In this document: positions 46,120 to 58,900 of the stretch, piece after piece | Layout of the letters: the number at the start of each line of letters is the position of its first letter | Numbering within the stretch: position 1 is the stretch's first letter | NCBI GenBank assembly: GCA_025094145.1 | Contig: JALLLS010000025.1 | Coordinates: forward strand, 248,001-312,000 | Direction: 5' to 3' | Origin: Spinellus fusiger | Lineage: Eukaryota; Mucoromycota; Mucoromycetes; Mucorales; Phycomycetaceae | Length of the DNA: 64,000 nt | Notes under the pieces: model-generated | The model's database searches: none | Told to the model about the DNA's origin: nothing | What the model saw: the letters and a program-made list of their open reading frames with translations, nothing else | Translations under genes and position numbers: made by a program

Positions 46120-49100
46120 AGAGTGTTCAGAAGAATATTTTATCTGTAGAATAAAAGCAAAAAATCAATGACAATGACTGAGACAAAAGCCAAGACAAAG
46201 ACTAAAGAGAAAGTATAGACAACATGACAATATTTAGTTAAAGAAAACTAATTTTAGTGAACATACAGCAAGAGAAATATATTTTTTTCGACAATGGTAA
46301 TATGGTTTATAAATTTGAATGGTATATTACTCATTTTTTCTCTATAGTTGCTGGGCACAACAGTCCTCTGATTTATTTTTATGCATTAGACAGTTTTGAA
46401 TATTTAAGTATACTATAGCATGTTTGTTCTATTTGAATACATCATATATGTTAATAGATATAATGTTTATAGAGAATAAAAATGCATGTTATGATGAATT
46501 AATTATACCAAAATGGTTTTATAACAAAGATAATTTATTGATAGTCTTGCTGATGGTATCAATACAACGTTTAGTTGATACTATTATTGAAGATGATTGA
46601 AATATATCTACTAAATCTGAATCTATTCTTAGATCCCTGTTGTGTTTCTATATGCTCATAAAAACCAAATTTTTGTCATTGCTGCTAATAATAGTTGACT
46701 AGAACACCAAAACAGCTCTGATCTACCCTACCCATCTCATGGCAACTCCAAAGTGTGTGGAATCGGTGACAAGGCCCGTGTGAATGCTATGCGGTATGTC
46801 GATCCATGGTGTGGAGTCTGAATAATGTCTTCTGCTTCCCCAGAATACGTCTAAGATTAAACCACAGAATATCTTTTCATTACCCGAAAAAGGGAGAGCC
46901 TTCAAAAGATAAGGATGGCTGATATAGCATTTTGTTTGTCTGATGTAAGCCTATACCATACCTAAAAGGTTTTGAGAAACTCTATCCCCATATAAAAGAC
47001 ATATTTTCTTGGTTGTGGGTTTTATTTATTTCATTTACTTTATTTTTCATGTAGGTTAACTTTTCATTGATTTTTTTTATTGTGTTATAAGAAACTATGC
47101 TTACGAGCATATGCAGCATGTGTTTCCGTAGATTTATGTGCACTTGGTTCGACAGATGCACTGAAGAATTTGAAAGTTCAGAGGCTCTGAAGCACCATCT
47201 ACGGTAAGTAAAGCATTGAAGAAAAACAAATGCGTCCGTAAAATAATGTCTCATTCCTTATTATTGTAATCCATATTATAGTATGCACGGACAAGGCGTA
47301 AGTTTAAACAAGAAAGAAAAGAAAAGAAAAACATGATGGCATAGACTCTGATATCCTACATGTTTTTGATAGATGATTCGTCCGTGTATCCACGAAGAGC
47401 CGGAAAGAAAGCTTGTGATTGGGGCAAAGAGAAAACGAGACTAAAAGTCAACACAAGACTGGTTTATAGTCCTTTATATATTTTGCTACTTGTCTTGTTG
47501 TTATACTACTACTACTATTATTATTATTAATATGAATATGAATATGAATATGAATATTTTTTGTTTCAAAGGTTTTTCCAGTGAGTTTTTCGATAGATAA
47601 GATAAAATAAGATATAATTGCAGTAGAAAGATATGTCTCCTCTTCTGTTTTTCTGTATGCTGGGTGAGATTTTACAGTGTATATGTTCAGATAAAACAAT
47701 ACTTGAACAAGAGTTAAATATTGACAACAGCATCATAGATCAACCTGAGCGACATATGTGGAAATTAAAGTGTTGATGAAAGACAAATGTGTCCATGAAA
47801 CAACATCTCGCCTATTATCATCTTAATCTATATTATAGCACACATACTCAGTAGGCAGGTCAGGAGAAAAGAAAAACTTAATGGTAGAGACCCTGATACT
47901 TAACTTTTTCTAATAGAAGTCTCACTCATTTGTCTATGAAGAATGCAGCAAGGCATCCACTTGGGCTGGTAATATAAGGCAATGTTACAGAATGAATGAA
48001 AGAAAATTCAAGAGAAGAGGCCGGAAAGAGAAAAAAATAGGTCTTTCAACCCTTATTATACTATACCTGAGACAGTAGGTATAGAAGAATTTATAAATGC
48101 ACTTTTGGAGTCATTTTCTTCTCTGTCTAGTATAATTCGTTTGTGTAATTCCTCTTCCACTGATATACATATTGTCTATGTTTCTATGTGTATTCCTATT
48201 CCTATTCCTATTTCTGTTTACTCTTGCTCTTCATAAGTCTTTTTTCTCGCACTTTTTTTCTCACAGTTTTCTCTTTTCTTTTTTTGAGAAAAAATATACA
48301 TTAAAATAAAATCAATTGTGTTGATTAACTAACCAAAGTAGTATGAAAACCATACTTCTAGCTGTTGATGCTTCTAATTTTTATCTCTCTATGTTACAAT
48401 ATATCATATTTGGTTGCTTAATGTACATTTCTATATATAATACCACTATAGCAAGAGAAAAAACTGTGATGAGTGCGTAATAATGCTTCAATATATGCTC
48501 ACAGGCCAAGTAGTCTCCATCATGACTGTTGCATTCTTTTTTTTTATCGATTAGTTTATCACTAGTTTGCAATTTGTACATATGAACAGAAATCTCTATA
48601 CAAATAGCCATAAAGGCCTACAGAGTCATGTATACCTGCAGGGCTATATCATAATTCCAATAGTAATATAGGCTCTTCTGGAAAAATGCTAGTTCAGAGA
48701 ACACACATCCAGCCACTATACATTATAATACTAATAAAATAGTGATGGCTTTAATATGCAGACAGTATTCAACTAAGTTCTAGATTTTATATGCTATTTA
48801 AACAGTAATAATTACACAGAGTATACCATTATGAAGAATAAACAATCTCTGGTCTCTAGTTCATGTTGCTGAATATCAGATCCACAATTGAGTAGCCTCT
48901 AGACATTGAGTTTTCTGTCTGTCTTGTGTGGATTTGGAAGTCATATCCATCTTCCGCTTAGTGTTTTACTTGCTGGTAATTGTTTGCTGTTTTATTTATA
49001 ATTCTTTCTCGGGCTCTAGTGTTATTGTTTTTCTGGAGATGTTCATTATATGGCCACAGAGCAACATGCAGTATTTCTATAATCATAAAACAAGCTCCAC

Positions 49101-49362
49101 AGTTTTAGGTCTACACTTGTACTTACACCTGCAAAAGGCTATAAATATCAAAACTACACACACACACACACACATGTATATATATATATATATCGCTGGT
49201 TTGTTTGTGCATATAAAACATACTTTATTTTTTTTTTCATATGCATTGGTTTATTAAAATTTATGATCAACATTCTAAAATCAAAACAGTAAATCTCATC
49301 AAGAGATCTTTATAAATAAATAAATAAATAGAGAAATAGAGAAATTTTAAAGACAGGACTCT
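46120..49362. other. Right-arm spacer (mirror of 42,743-45,987)
   Basis: Reverse complement of the left-arm spacer, differing by the two homopolymer lengths. The shorter run at 47,557-47,562 leaves an 83-codon minus-strand frame open that is broken in the left arm, which shows that frame is not meaningful. Confidence 0.7.
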
Positions 49363-49875
49363 TTAAGACCAGTTCCACCAGACCTTGACACGACCCTGAG
49401 AGCGGTCGGCAATCTTATCGAAAGCAGCAGGGCTGAGATCAAGAGCTCCATAGGCACATCCAGGGCAGGTATCGACCTAAGATAGAAAGAAGTGAGTAAA
49501 CATTCAATGAGACATCCATTTTTATAGACTTACAACAAAGACTCTGACAAATCCCTTGGGACCCCACACGTTGATCCACTTGCCACAGTTGGGGTTGTTG
49601 TTGGGGTTGGCACCGTTGGCCATCTGCTGCCAGTTCACTGCAACAATGTAATCGGTATCCTGGCTCCACCATCCACAAGAGCCAAGACCAGTGTTGTAGT
49701 AGGTGGCATCACCGTAGATGTTGCCGCGCTCTTCAATATCAAAAGAAGTGGCGTTGACGTGCTCTCCAACAACGGCAGCAGTGACTTTACTGCGCTCTTC
49801 AACAGGTGCAGCAACAGCCAATTGAGCAACAGAGGCAAGGAAGAAGATGGAGGCAATGCGGGCAATGGCAGACAT
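49363..49875 (-). CDS. Secreted expansin-like protein, right arm (identical copy)
   Basis: Exons 49875-49534 and 49476-49363 encode the same 151 residues as the left-arm gene, with the same signal peptide, intron, TATA box and flanks. The two copies are transcribed towards the centre of the palindrome and the encoded proteins are identical. If the palindrome is real, this is a recent full-length gene duplication in inverted arrangement; if not, there is only one gene. Confidence 0.85.
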
Positions 49876-51823
49876 ATTTAGAGAGATGTTGGTAGTGTTG
49901 GTTTGAGATAAGTGGCTATGGTGTTTGAGAACAGTGGTTTTATACTCTTTTGTTCTCTCGGTCATTCAAAATAATCTTTGGCAGGTTGGACGCATTGTTG
50001 TATCTTGATTGGTTGTCCCATATACAATAATCCTAACTGAAACTTGGATAAGAATTAATTGGATAGAAAAGTATTAGTCTTTCTCTTCATTTTAGGAAAG
50101 GAAATATGAGACTCATGGATATCAACTAAACATGTTCATTCCAACCATATCCTATTCAATAAAGACTATGACGCTATAGTTTCCTGATGATAAAATTGTT
50201 TGTTTTATACATTGGTCTCTCTTTTCTGCATCCACATATATTTCCCATTTTTATAAAGGCTGTTAATTAGCTTGAGCTGTATTGCTAGCCATGAAGGCAC
50301 ATATGAAGCACAAACAGACAGCGCTGTGATTATTTCTAACCAAAAAGGCATATCAGAGCTTATGTATATATGTGTATTTATTGTGTTATTTTGCTACTGT
50401 CTTCCCTGTGTCTTCCCTGTGTTTTCATATTAAATTTCATGTTCATTTAATTATACTACACAGCACTTTTCTATATTTTCCTGTGTAACCTTATTTAGAT
50501 ATTATTCATTTGTTCACTTTCCACTGTAATTTCATTTTGTAGCTCCAAGTATGGAAATAAATTCTAATTTTTTAATGAGTTTCTGGGATGTGCCAAGTGC
50601 TATGCTACGCTTAGCAGATATTTCAATTATGGTTAGAACAATTACAATTACAATTACAATTACAATTGCTGTGTTGTGGTGTGCTGTTCTGTGCTTAGAA
50701 AATATTCCAACTATGGTTAGGGCAATAGCTGTAAACAGAATGTACCGCGGGCTTACTAGTTTGGGAAAGATAGTAAAAGGCAGATATTCTGTAGAGCAGA
50801 CTCATAAACTATTAAAGATGTGCTTGATGATCTATGACATGTACATGAGAGGCTGCATCCCGACAAGGTTTGTTCTTTTCTTCAGTAAATAAGACTCTAA
50901 TAACTAAGTGTAATAACTAAGTATAATAACTAAGTATAATAATTTAGTAGAGATACATTTCTATTCTTACTTTCTCGACAATATCATTACTTATTGTAGT
51001 ATAAAGTCGTTAATAGTGATTTAACTTTATTAGACTCTTACAAAAAGGTTATAATCAGATTCATACATCTTCAACGCTGGTATATTCAAACAGAAGACAG
51101 TTAACAGATATGAAGTATGATATTTCAGAATAGCTAGTATTCACATGAGACTATTTATTCTGTAATGAATGGACATGGACAGGGCCTCATAGTATCATAG
51201 ATAATAACAATTAAAGACAGTATATTTCTAATATATTTCTAATGTGGCTCTATCTTGTTTTTTTTCCATAATCTATATCATATCTCTATCTAATTTGCGA
51301 TTTATGTAGACATATATAACGTCTATTACCAAAGCTGTTATAAAGTCATGATCATTGCACCATAATTATTTTTGGAATTATAAGGTACACCAAAAATCTG
51401 CATTAACCTCTTGTAGAACACAATTGCTATCTACACCAAACAAAATAAATTGTGTCTATTTAAAAACCAAATAATACATATACTCTGCTAGCTTTAATTC
51501 TATAGAAAACGTCCCCTAACATCTCAATCATTTACTAATTCGACAACACTTACAAAGAGACACTCTAAAATCATACGACTGTCTTAAGGTTTGTTGCCAT
51601 GAATTCACTGTCTTTTATCTCCGAATATTGGGCTTGGACACTTATAGAAAGACAGTATTGACTGTGATATTGTCAAAGAAACAGTAACAAGGTGAAGAAG
51701 AAAAGGCTGAGCTGAAATTACATCCAATTGATTCACAGAACTCTGCTCATAAAACAAAGTACCATATCTGAAATCAACGGAAGAATACTATTGATTTGAA
51801 ACAGTATCTTTTACTGCCAAGAC

Positions 51824-52341
51824 CTTTTTTTTTTGTATATGACACTTTTTATTAAACGTCTTTACGCAGTCACACGTCGCACTGAGAGGTCTGATTGGGA
51901 AAGCATATTGGACACAAGTCACTTGCAGAAAATTAAAATAACAGAAAAGGAAAGAAAATAGAACTAGCTAAAAGAAAAGAAAGGAATATATGAGAAACAG
52001 AAAGAAAAGTAATATACGCTAGACTATGACATGTCTTAGTTTTCGAGGGTAAGGGTGGTAATAAGGGATCGGGAACGTTCAGAGACGGTGGAGGTGAGGA
52101 AAGGAGAGTTGTGGAAGTGGCCTGCAGTACTGCTCCATAGACTTGACTACTAGTCAGAGGTCTGTTAAGAGGGAGAGAAAAGGAATGTAACTGCTGGATG
52201 ATTGCTGCAAAAGAAGGAGTGTGAATATTGAGCCAATATGACAAAACGGACATCCAGACAGGCCAAACCCTTGGACAAGTCACCAAGAAATGGTCAGGGC
52301 TGTGGCGAGGGTGGGAGCATAGGCGGCAAAAGGGAGACAGG
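51824..52341 (-). mobile_element. LINE-A 3' fragment (right-arm mirror)
   Basis: Mirror of the fragment at 39,764-40,281, including the A tract (seen as T run) and both halves of the 11-bp target duplication. Confidence 0.8.
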
Positions 52342-52679
52342 ACTGCCAAGACATCTTAAAATGGTGCTGATAGAAAAATAGTTAAGTTTTCTCAGATCGA
52401 TAAACACAAGACTTTGTTTTATAAAAATAAATCATTTCCAAATATTCAATTATTCAATACTATGTATCAGGTGTTGGATGAAGATTTTCCTTTTCTTCTT
52501 TTGTAAAAAGAAATGTAATTAGAAAAAATATATATGGTAGAAAAATATGATTGAAAAATAATGAGACAAAAGCTATACCTTTAAACACAGATTACCTTGT
52601 TTTATTTTATAATTTATCTTGACAGTGTTGCAACTTTAAGAATTCTTTAGATAAAGGCGTAGAATATTCAACATATGAA

Positions 52680-53500
52680 TATAATAATGTTTATAATACA
52701 AGAAAAAGGTTTCACTTCAAGACCACTTCATAACTACTATCAAACTTTGGTATCTGTCAAAGTCCGACATCTCCGCCCCATGCTGGCAATGAGGTTGTCT
52801 GTCACTTTTGATATTTTGCCCCATTCCAGCATCAGGGCCACCTCCAACTTTTCCTTAGTGTAATAAACTATTTTTTCCCTCCCAATAATCTTCTTGAGGT
52901 CAGCACACAGATGTTCAACTGGATTGAGGTCAAATACTTGTGAAGACCAATAAATAGTAATTACTGCACCATTTATAGCCTTCCATTCTCTAATTGTTTT
53001 ACTCGTGTATGGTCTTACATTTTTCTCCTGTAGGTGTTAAGTGATTTTGGGTTTTATGATAGAGTTTTGAGTTATGGAGAATAGTATACTCTAAAGACAT
53101 CCGTGTACTTTTCAGAGTATGTCTTGCTCTCCACTATGATCCATCCCACAGTAACCTCTCTCATTGAAGTATCTCCAACCATCACTCTAACACCTCAAAA
53201 CTTCATCGACTCTAGGACATTCTCAAGCTTAAATGTTGTGCGGTGTTGTCTGTTGATTTTGATTTTGATACTCCTGCCATTGCTGGTGTGTCTACTTGAA
53301 ATACTAAAGGGCCCGCTCGAATTCTGACTTTATGTTTTTTCTTTGTTAGGAAAGGCTTGATGGCCAGACTACACAAACAGAATCTCATTTCTTCAAGGTA
53401 TTTCTTCAGAGTTACTCTTGATGCTTTGATGACCTCGATTCTTTCACCCTATCACTTTATCTATCTTAGCAGCTACAATTTTTTTTTGCATTGCACTCTC
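52680..53500 (-). mobile_element. Tc1-type transposase relic
   Basis: On the minus strand the C-terminal end of a Tc1/mariner-like transposase can be read: YWSSQVFDLNPVEHLCADLK (52,960-52,900), then KKIIGREK and TKEKLEVALMLEWGKI. Upstream come KNVRPYTSKTIREW and, more decayed, VGWIIVESKTYSEKYTDV. The DLNPVEH block is the site of the third catalytic acid. Stops and frameshifts are frequent. No terminal inverted repeats were found, and it belongs to neither mariner family seen elsewhere in the window. Confidence 0.7.
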
Positions 53501-55901
53501 TTGATTAATAAGATATTCAGTTTACTTATAACTTTTCAAAGTGTGTGAAATAGTTGTAAAATTCACCTTGGAATGAGAAAAAAATGTTCATGTGAATGCT
53601 GCTAATGGTAACTTTTTATTGCACAATTAAGTTACAGATATAGTCATCTATGCCTTTATTCTGCTGAGGAGGCAGAGTGTTTTTTTAGCGACTGATATGA
53701 TAATACCTGTCTTAATGATTAAATAAGTGTATGTTTTTTTATAGATAGAAATAGGACAGTGAGAAACAAAGATGGTGTTATGTATCTTGCTATTCACTGT
53801 ACTTTGAAATACAAAAGATCGATATATGAAAATGGATACTTAATTTTGGTTCAATTAGACCATGAATCCTTCAACTTGCTTATTTAACCTAATTAAAGTT
53901 ATTTATGCCAATCACAGCAGCATAAAGAACCATACATTCAATCATCATTTTTTATTATATGTATATCTAGGTGTGTGGATAAATCAATAAAAATCATACT
54001 TGAGATCGAGAGATACGTAATATAGGGACATATAGTGGCTGCTATTTTTATTCAAAAATGGTTTTGATCAAAACTATCTGTTAAAAAGAATGTATTGTTT
54101 CAAGCAGGATTGATACTATCATTATTATCTTTAGGTAAAGAAATGGAAAAGAAATTCCAATGGAAAAAGGTGTGTTTAAAACAATAATAAATCAGTAGAA
54201 AGAAAGAAAAACATCTGATAGAGATGAAGTAGTGTAGCTGATACAACCATAAGAATAAATACGGAAATAAATACGAAAAAGAGTAGTTTACAAGCTACTA
54301 CTTTTTTTTATTGACATTGCTCTTCAACTGTTAATCTTGTAAACAATTATAAAGTCAGTTATGATTTTCATTCTTTGCCTTAGTCTTCTATGCCTCTGCT
54401 GCTGAGAGGGAAAACTGTGCCAACAAACTGTAAGGCATATGTTTTATCATTCATCTGTATATCTTTTTACTAAATTATTCTAACAAATAATTATAGCACT
54501 GAAGCCAATCCTCACACCTGGCTGATGGCTGGAAAGAAAAATCACCACTAAATGGTGAACTTTTAATATGCACTTAGTTTGCAACACATTAACATTTTCT
54601 ATGTTATTTAAGATAATAGCCACTGATGGAGAGAATCTTTCCAGGGATGTTCGGAAATTAACGAAAAAATCATTGTTAGCCTTGATTCATAACCCTATAT
54701 CTAGTTTCAGATTGATTCTTAGTAGTGGTAACGGCCTTGGTAAAGAGAGAGAGAGAGGATTCTGTAGGCAAATAGTAGTGTGTGTAAGTGTAGTAGATAC
54801 TAATAATATTGCAATTTCTTGGAAGAGGCAAATAACGTTAACTTTCCTATCAGTCAAGAACATCCATAATATACACAAATAATAATATTTTTCATGAACA
54901 TTGAATTAAAGTAGGAATACTATTGATTATATGAATTAATTAATTTATCTTACCCATTTCTTATTACAAGCCAATATCTACACACTATGAATTTAAAGAG
55001 TTATATGATCAGATATAATTCTTATGACTAATAGTATGTTTTGGATGTATCTATACTTTATGTAAATTCTATAATACTTTAGGATAATAGATATTCCTCA
55101 GTCAAGGATCTCTGGAAACATGTATGCCTAAATGGTCTTATGAAAGTGGTTATGAAATGCATCCCATTTTTCCAGAGGTAGAAGGTTGTTAAGTCGTACA
55201 TCAAAGTTGTGAGCTGTGGATGAACGATTATCGATGTAGTGAGTTACAAAATACATAAAGACCATCTAATACTCAAGCTTACTCTTTGCAGAGTACAATT
55301 GTTTTTAATGATCACAAAATCCTATATCAGAGACTTGAAACTCGAATCATATATTAAGAGCCTGAATTATATACTTGAGAATTTCAATGATGATCAGTTA
55401 GTAACTATTACAAGATACTGTAAATTCATATTTTAGGCGATACCTTCACTAGACTATGAGTACTGAAAGTAATAATATATTTTTATAATTTGAAATCCTT
55501 GCTTGTTTACCCTCATCAATAAAATATCTTTTTTATATATCTATCTATTTATTTATTTGTTTGTTTATTTATTTATTTATTTATCTATTTATCTATTTAT
55601 AAAAATTAAGTCAAATCAAATAAATTCTATTTCATATATATAAAAATGTGTCTATTCCATTTTAAAATTATTATTTTAGTGTTCTTTTTTCATATATTTC
55701 CTTTGGAAAAACAACAGCAACAAAACAAAACGTTAAATTAAAAAGTTATATGTATGTATATAACAAAGATCAGTCTAAAGATAATGCTTCCTTCTCTGAA
55801 AATATATCAGAGTAGAATCTATCATCATTGAATAGTAGAATTAGAAAAAGAAAAGATAGACAAGAAACAATACCCTCACTTTATACATAAGAATCAAGCA
55901 C
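53501..55901. other. AT-rich spacer, one possible decayed secreted peptide
   Basis: No intact gene in 2.4 kb. At about 54,360-54,550 (plus) a short hydrophobic segment and AERENCANKL can be spliced to TEANPHTWLMAGKKNHH before a stop, resembling the end of a small secreted protein; no start codon fits. A TTTA-type repeat lies at about 55,540-55,600. Confidence 0.4.
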
Positions 55902-58900
55902 TTACTCTGATAGAGATACTTTTACTCGATGACGATGTGCCATGTCTTCGATGAATTGTTTTCGTATGACAAATGGTTTTGTGTAGGTATTTGTCACCAC
56001 CCGACATGCTTGGTGGGCAGAAATAATCGTATTTCTTACCATGGCACCAAGGGCATGTCTACTCACTACAATGCCATCGACCAAAGGACCAAACAGCTAA
56101 TAACAGTCAACATAAGAAGAGAAAAAGGTAAAGTATTTTTTTTTACCAAAGCATTCTCATTCAAACGTTGGGTTGGCAGTATGGGTCCTGTTTGACTTCC
56201 AGAAGAGGGGATATAAATACGTATCCGGTAAAGACCATCAGCACTTTTCTTCAGAGGATTAATAAATAAATACACCATAGTTTTGGAGGAAGGTAGACTT
56301 GATGCCTTGATGCGTTTGGCAAGTTCTTCGTAACGAGTGAGATCTTCAATCCATACAATGCACACATGATCGTCCACAGATACTTGTTGGTGAATGTCAC
56401 TTATACCACCTTGCCATGAAGAAGTGTTTTCTGGAGGCACTTTTAGTAAATAAGGCACATTGGCAAGAAATTCAACAGAACGGTCGGCATAATAAGGGGC
56501 TTTTTCACAGATGTCGGAATCGAGTTTGCCTTTGAATCCATCATGGTACTTGATATTAACCTATTATTATCATTATCATTATTATGGTGAAGGAAGAAAA
56601 AGAGAGTGTAATCCCTTTTTTTTTTAAAAAAAAATCATTGACTTACTGGCCATCCCAGACAATTCAAGAACTGTAGATAGAGTTCATTTAAGGGAGGTGG
56701 TGTCTCTACCAGCTCTTTCCATGTTGTATCTCCACAGGCAGCATAATATACAGCCACAGAAACACAGTCTCGTCTAATAATAATAATAAATAGAAAATAA
56801 GCAGACACAGAAAAGAGAATAGACAGAATGCCTTACTCGTTCAATGCGTCTAAAGTTTCCAGTTCAGAAATAGTTGTGTCTGTAATTCGAAGAGAAGTGA
56901 TTTTTTCTCTGTTGTGTGGTAAAAGGAGTCCAAGCTGTGACAGTAAAAGACGGAATCCTCTTGGACTATATAACAATATTATATATAAATATATATAAAT
57001 ATATAAAAGACTATTTAAAAAAGAAAAGAAAATACTTACTTGCTAACATCAATGTTAGGCTTTGGTGGGGCAATAGTGTAATTCTCCAGTGTATTTTTCC
57101 TTATTCTTTTTGACTCGTATGGATTGTTCTGTTTCTCCATGAACAACTTGAGATCATTCCATTGATGCCAATCTTCTGTATTCTCTTTGAACAGTTTATC
57201 AAGACTTGGTAGTTCCTTCTCATTCATAGAAGTAGCAGTAGGAGTGAAAAACACATTTTCTCTGCTACTGTCATCCACAAGTATCGACTGTCTTATTGAT
57301 GGCAATGGCTTTTTTCCCTTGGTATCAGATGCAAGAACCTCACAAGCCCCCTTTTCCTTATAAGTTGCATCCAACTCCCACATATAGCTTCCTGTGGGAT
57401 CTCGAATGATTAACAGCACTGAAGGCTTATTAATATGTTCCTCCGAGGATGTCTTTGGAGCATTCGAAAGATCAACGACGCCTAGAATCATGCGCTTATC
57501 AAGCAAAAAGTAACGAATGGAATCATAAGGATTCGTTTCTTCTTTTCCTTCTTTTTTGCCTAGCTGTGCTCGTGTGTCTTTAAGATAACACAGGTCATCC
57601 ATCTGTGCTGATCGACAGTGAACCAAGGAATGCTCATTCAAAGATTGGAACTTGCCCAATTGATTTACAAATTGAGACATGCAGTACTCTGCTGCCATAC
57701 GAACAGCCACTTCCTCTTTCTTGTGATGCACAGACAAGGGACGGTGAGAGGCAGGCAACGTAGGCTGCTGTGTCTCTGTGTTCTGCTGAGTATTCTTGTT
57801 GCCCCGAGGAGGTAACAGGAATAGCTGTTTTGCTGGTGGAAAGGTAGTTTCTCTTCGTTTTTTCTTTTCAATGTTCACTTCCACAGGTCCAACTATATCG
57901 GGATCCCTATCAAACAAGGTAATACCTCTACTAAGAGTAGCAATGACGGCCTGATAGCAATCGCGATCATCAATGATCCACTGACTGACAAGCACCCATT
58001 TCATCATACAGTCGTAGGCTTGCACAATAAGAGGGTAGGTATGCAGCTACATAGAATGAACAAATACTCTTTCCCATGAGACACATGCAGTATACAAGTA
58101 GACTGAAGTTTACCAATTTCTCAGCATTGATCAAGGCATCCACATAACGGCTTAAAGCTAAAACAAGTTCTCTTGCTACATTCTTTGTAGAGCAAAAAAT
58201 AGTATTCAACGCCCTTGTCATCCGTGTTGCACTTATATCGTTAAGCCTGACCTTACTATCTCTTTTTACATAATCATACAAATCAACAAAGTCCATAAGA
58301 ACGTCAAAGGCCACCAATGTTACATCAGGAGGAAGCTTCATGGTCAAAATCTTTTATACTATTAACACATACACACACACATACACATACACACATAGAG
58401 CAGTGTATTCTGTATTTTTTTCTTTTTCTTTTTTTTCTATTTTCTTTCTTTTATTCTTTTGTAGTGAAAAGGTAAAAAAAGAAGAAGGGTTTACCTTGTC
58501 TTGAATTAGTTTGACGACAGTCCCTACAAGTCCAGGGCAAAACGGCACATCTTCTACCACATAGACATTGATCAAATGAAGAAGATACCGCATATTATAA
58601 GACGAGGTTTCTGTACGCAGTGACATGAGAAGCAATTCAAGAATATAGAATTTTAACTAATAGTGAGATCAGTACACAGTGTCTTGGGACAAGCTTACAC
58701 AGGTAAAGGGTCTTTCCACGTCTTCATATTTCTGGTCTGAATACAAGACACGGATCTAAAATGAAGGGGAATCAATACAATGGATCCATGAAAACAAGGG
58801 TTATTGCTTCGCCTCAGTTCTTTATTTATCTATCTATTAGTGTGCTTACCAGTTGAGTCACGAGCTGTTCTTGTTCACCCAACAAAGCAGCATGGTCTGC

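Larger units (their letters stand above)
39578..52527. repeat. 12.95-kb palindrome: 6.4-kb arms, 132-bp spacer
   Basis: The left arm 39,578-45,987 (6,410 bp) is the reverse complement of the right arm 46,120-52,527 (6,408 bp); the unique spacer is 45,988-46,119. Paired positions sum to 92,105 in the outer part and 92,107 in the inner part. The shift comes from two homopolymers: A6 at 44,196-44,201 faces T5 at 47,905-47,909, and A7 at 44,544-44,550 faces T6 at 47,557-47,562. I found no other difference in the parts compared. Each arm carries a LINE-A 3' fragment, an expansin-like gene and AT-rich spacer. At the outer edges identity stops abruptly, with no target duplication or common flanking repeat. 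It is either a real, recent or gene-converted palindrome or a fold-back assembly artefact. Confidence 0.97.
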
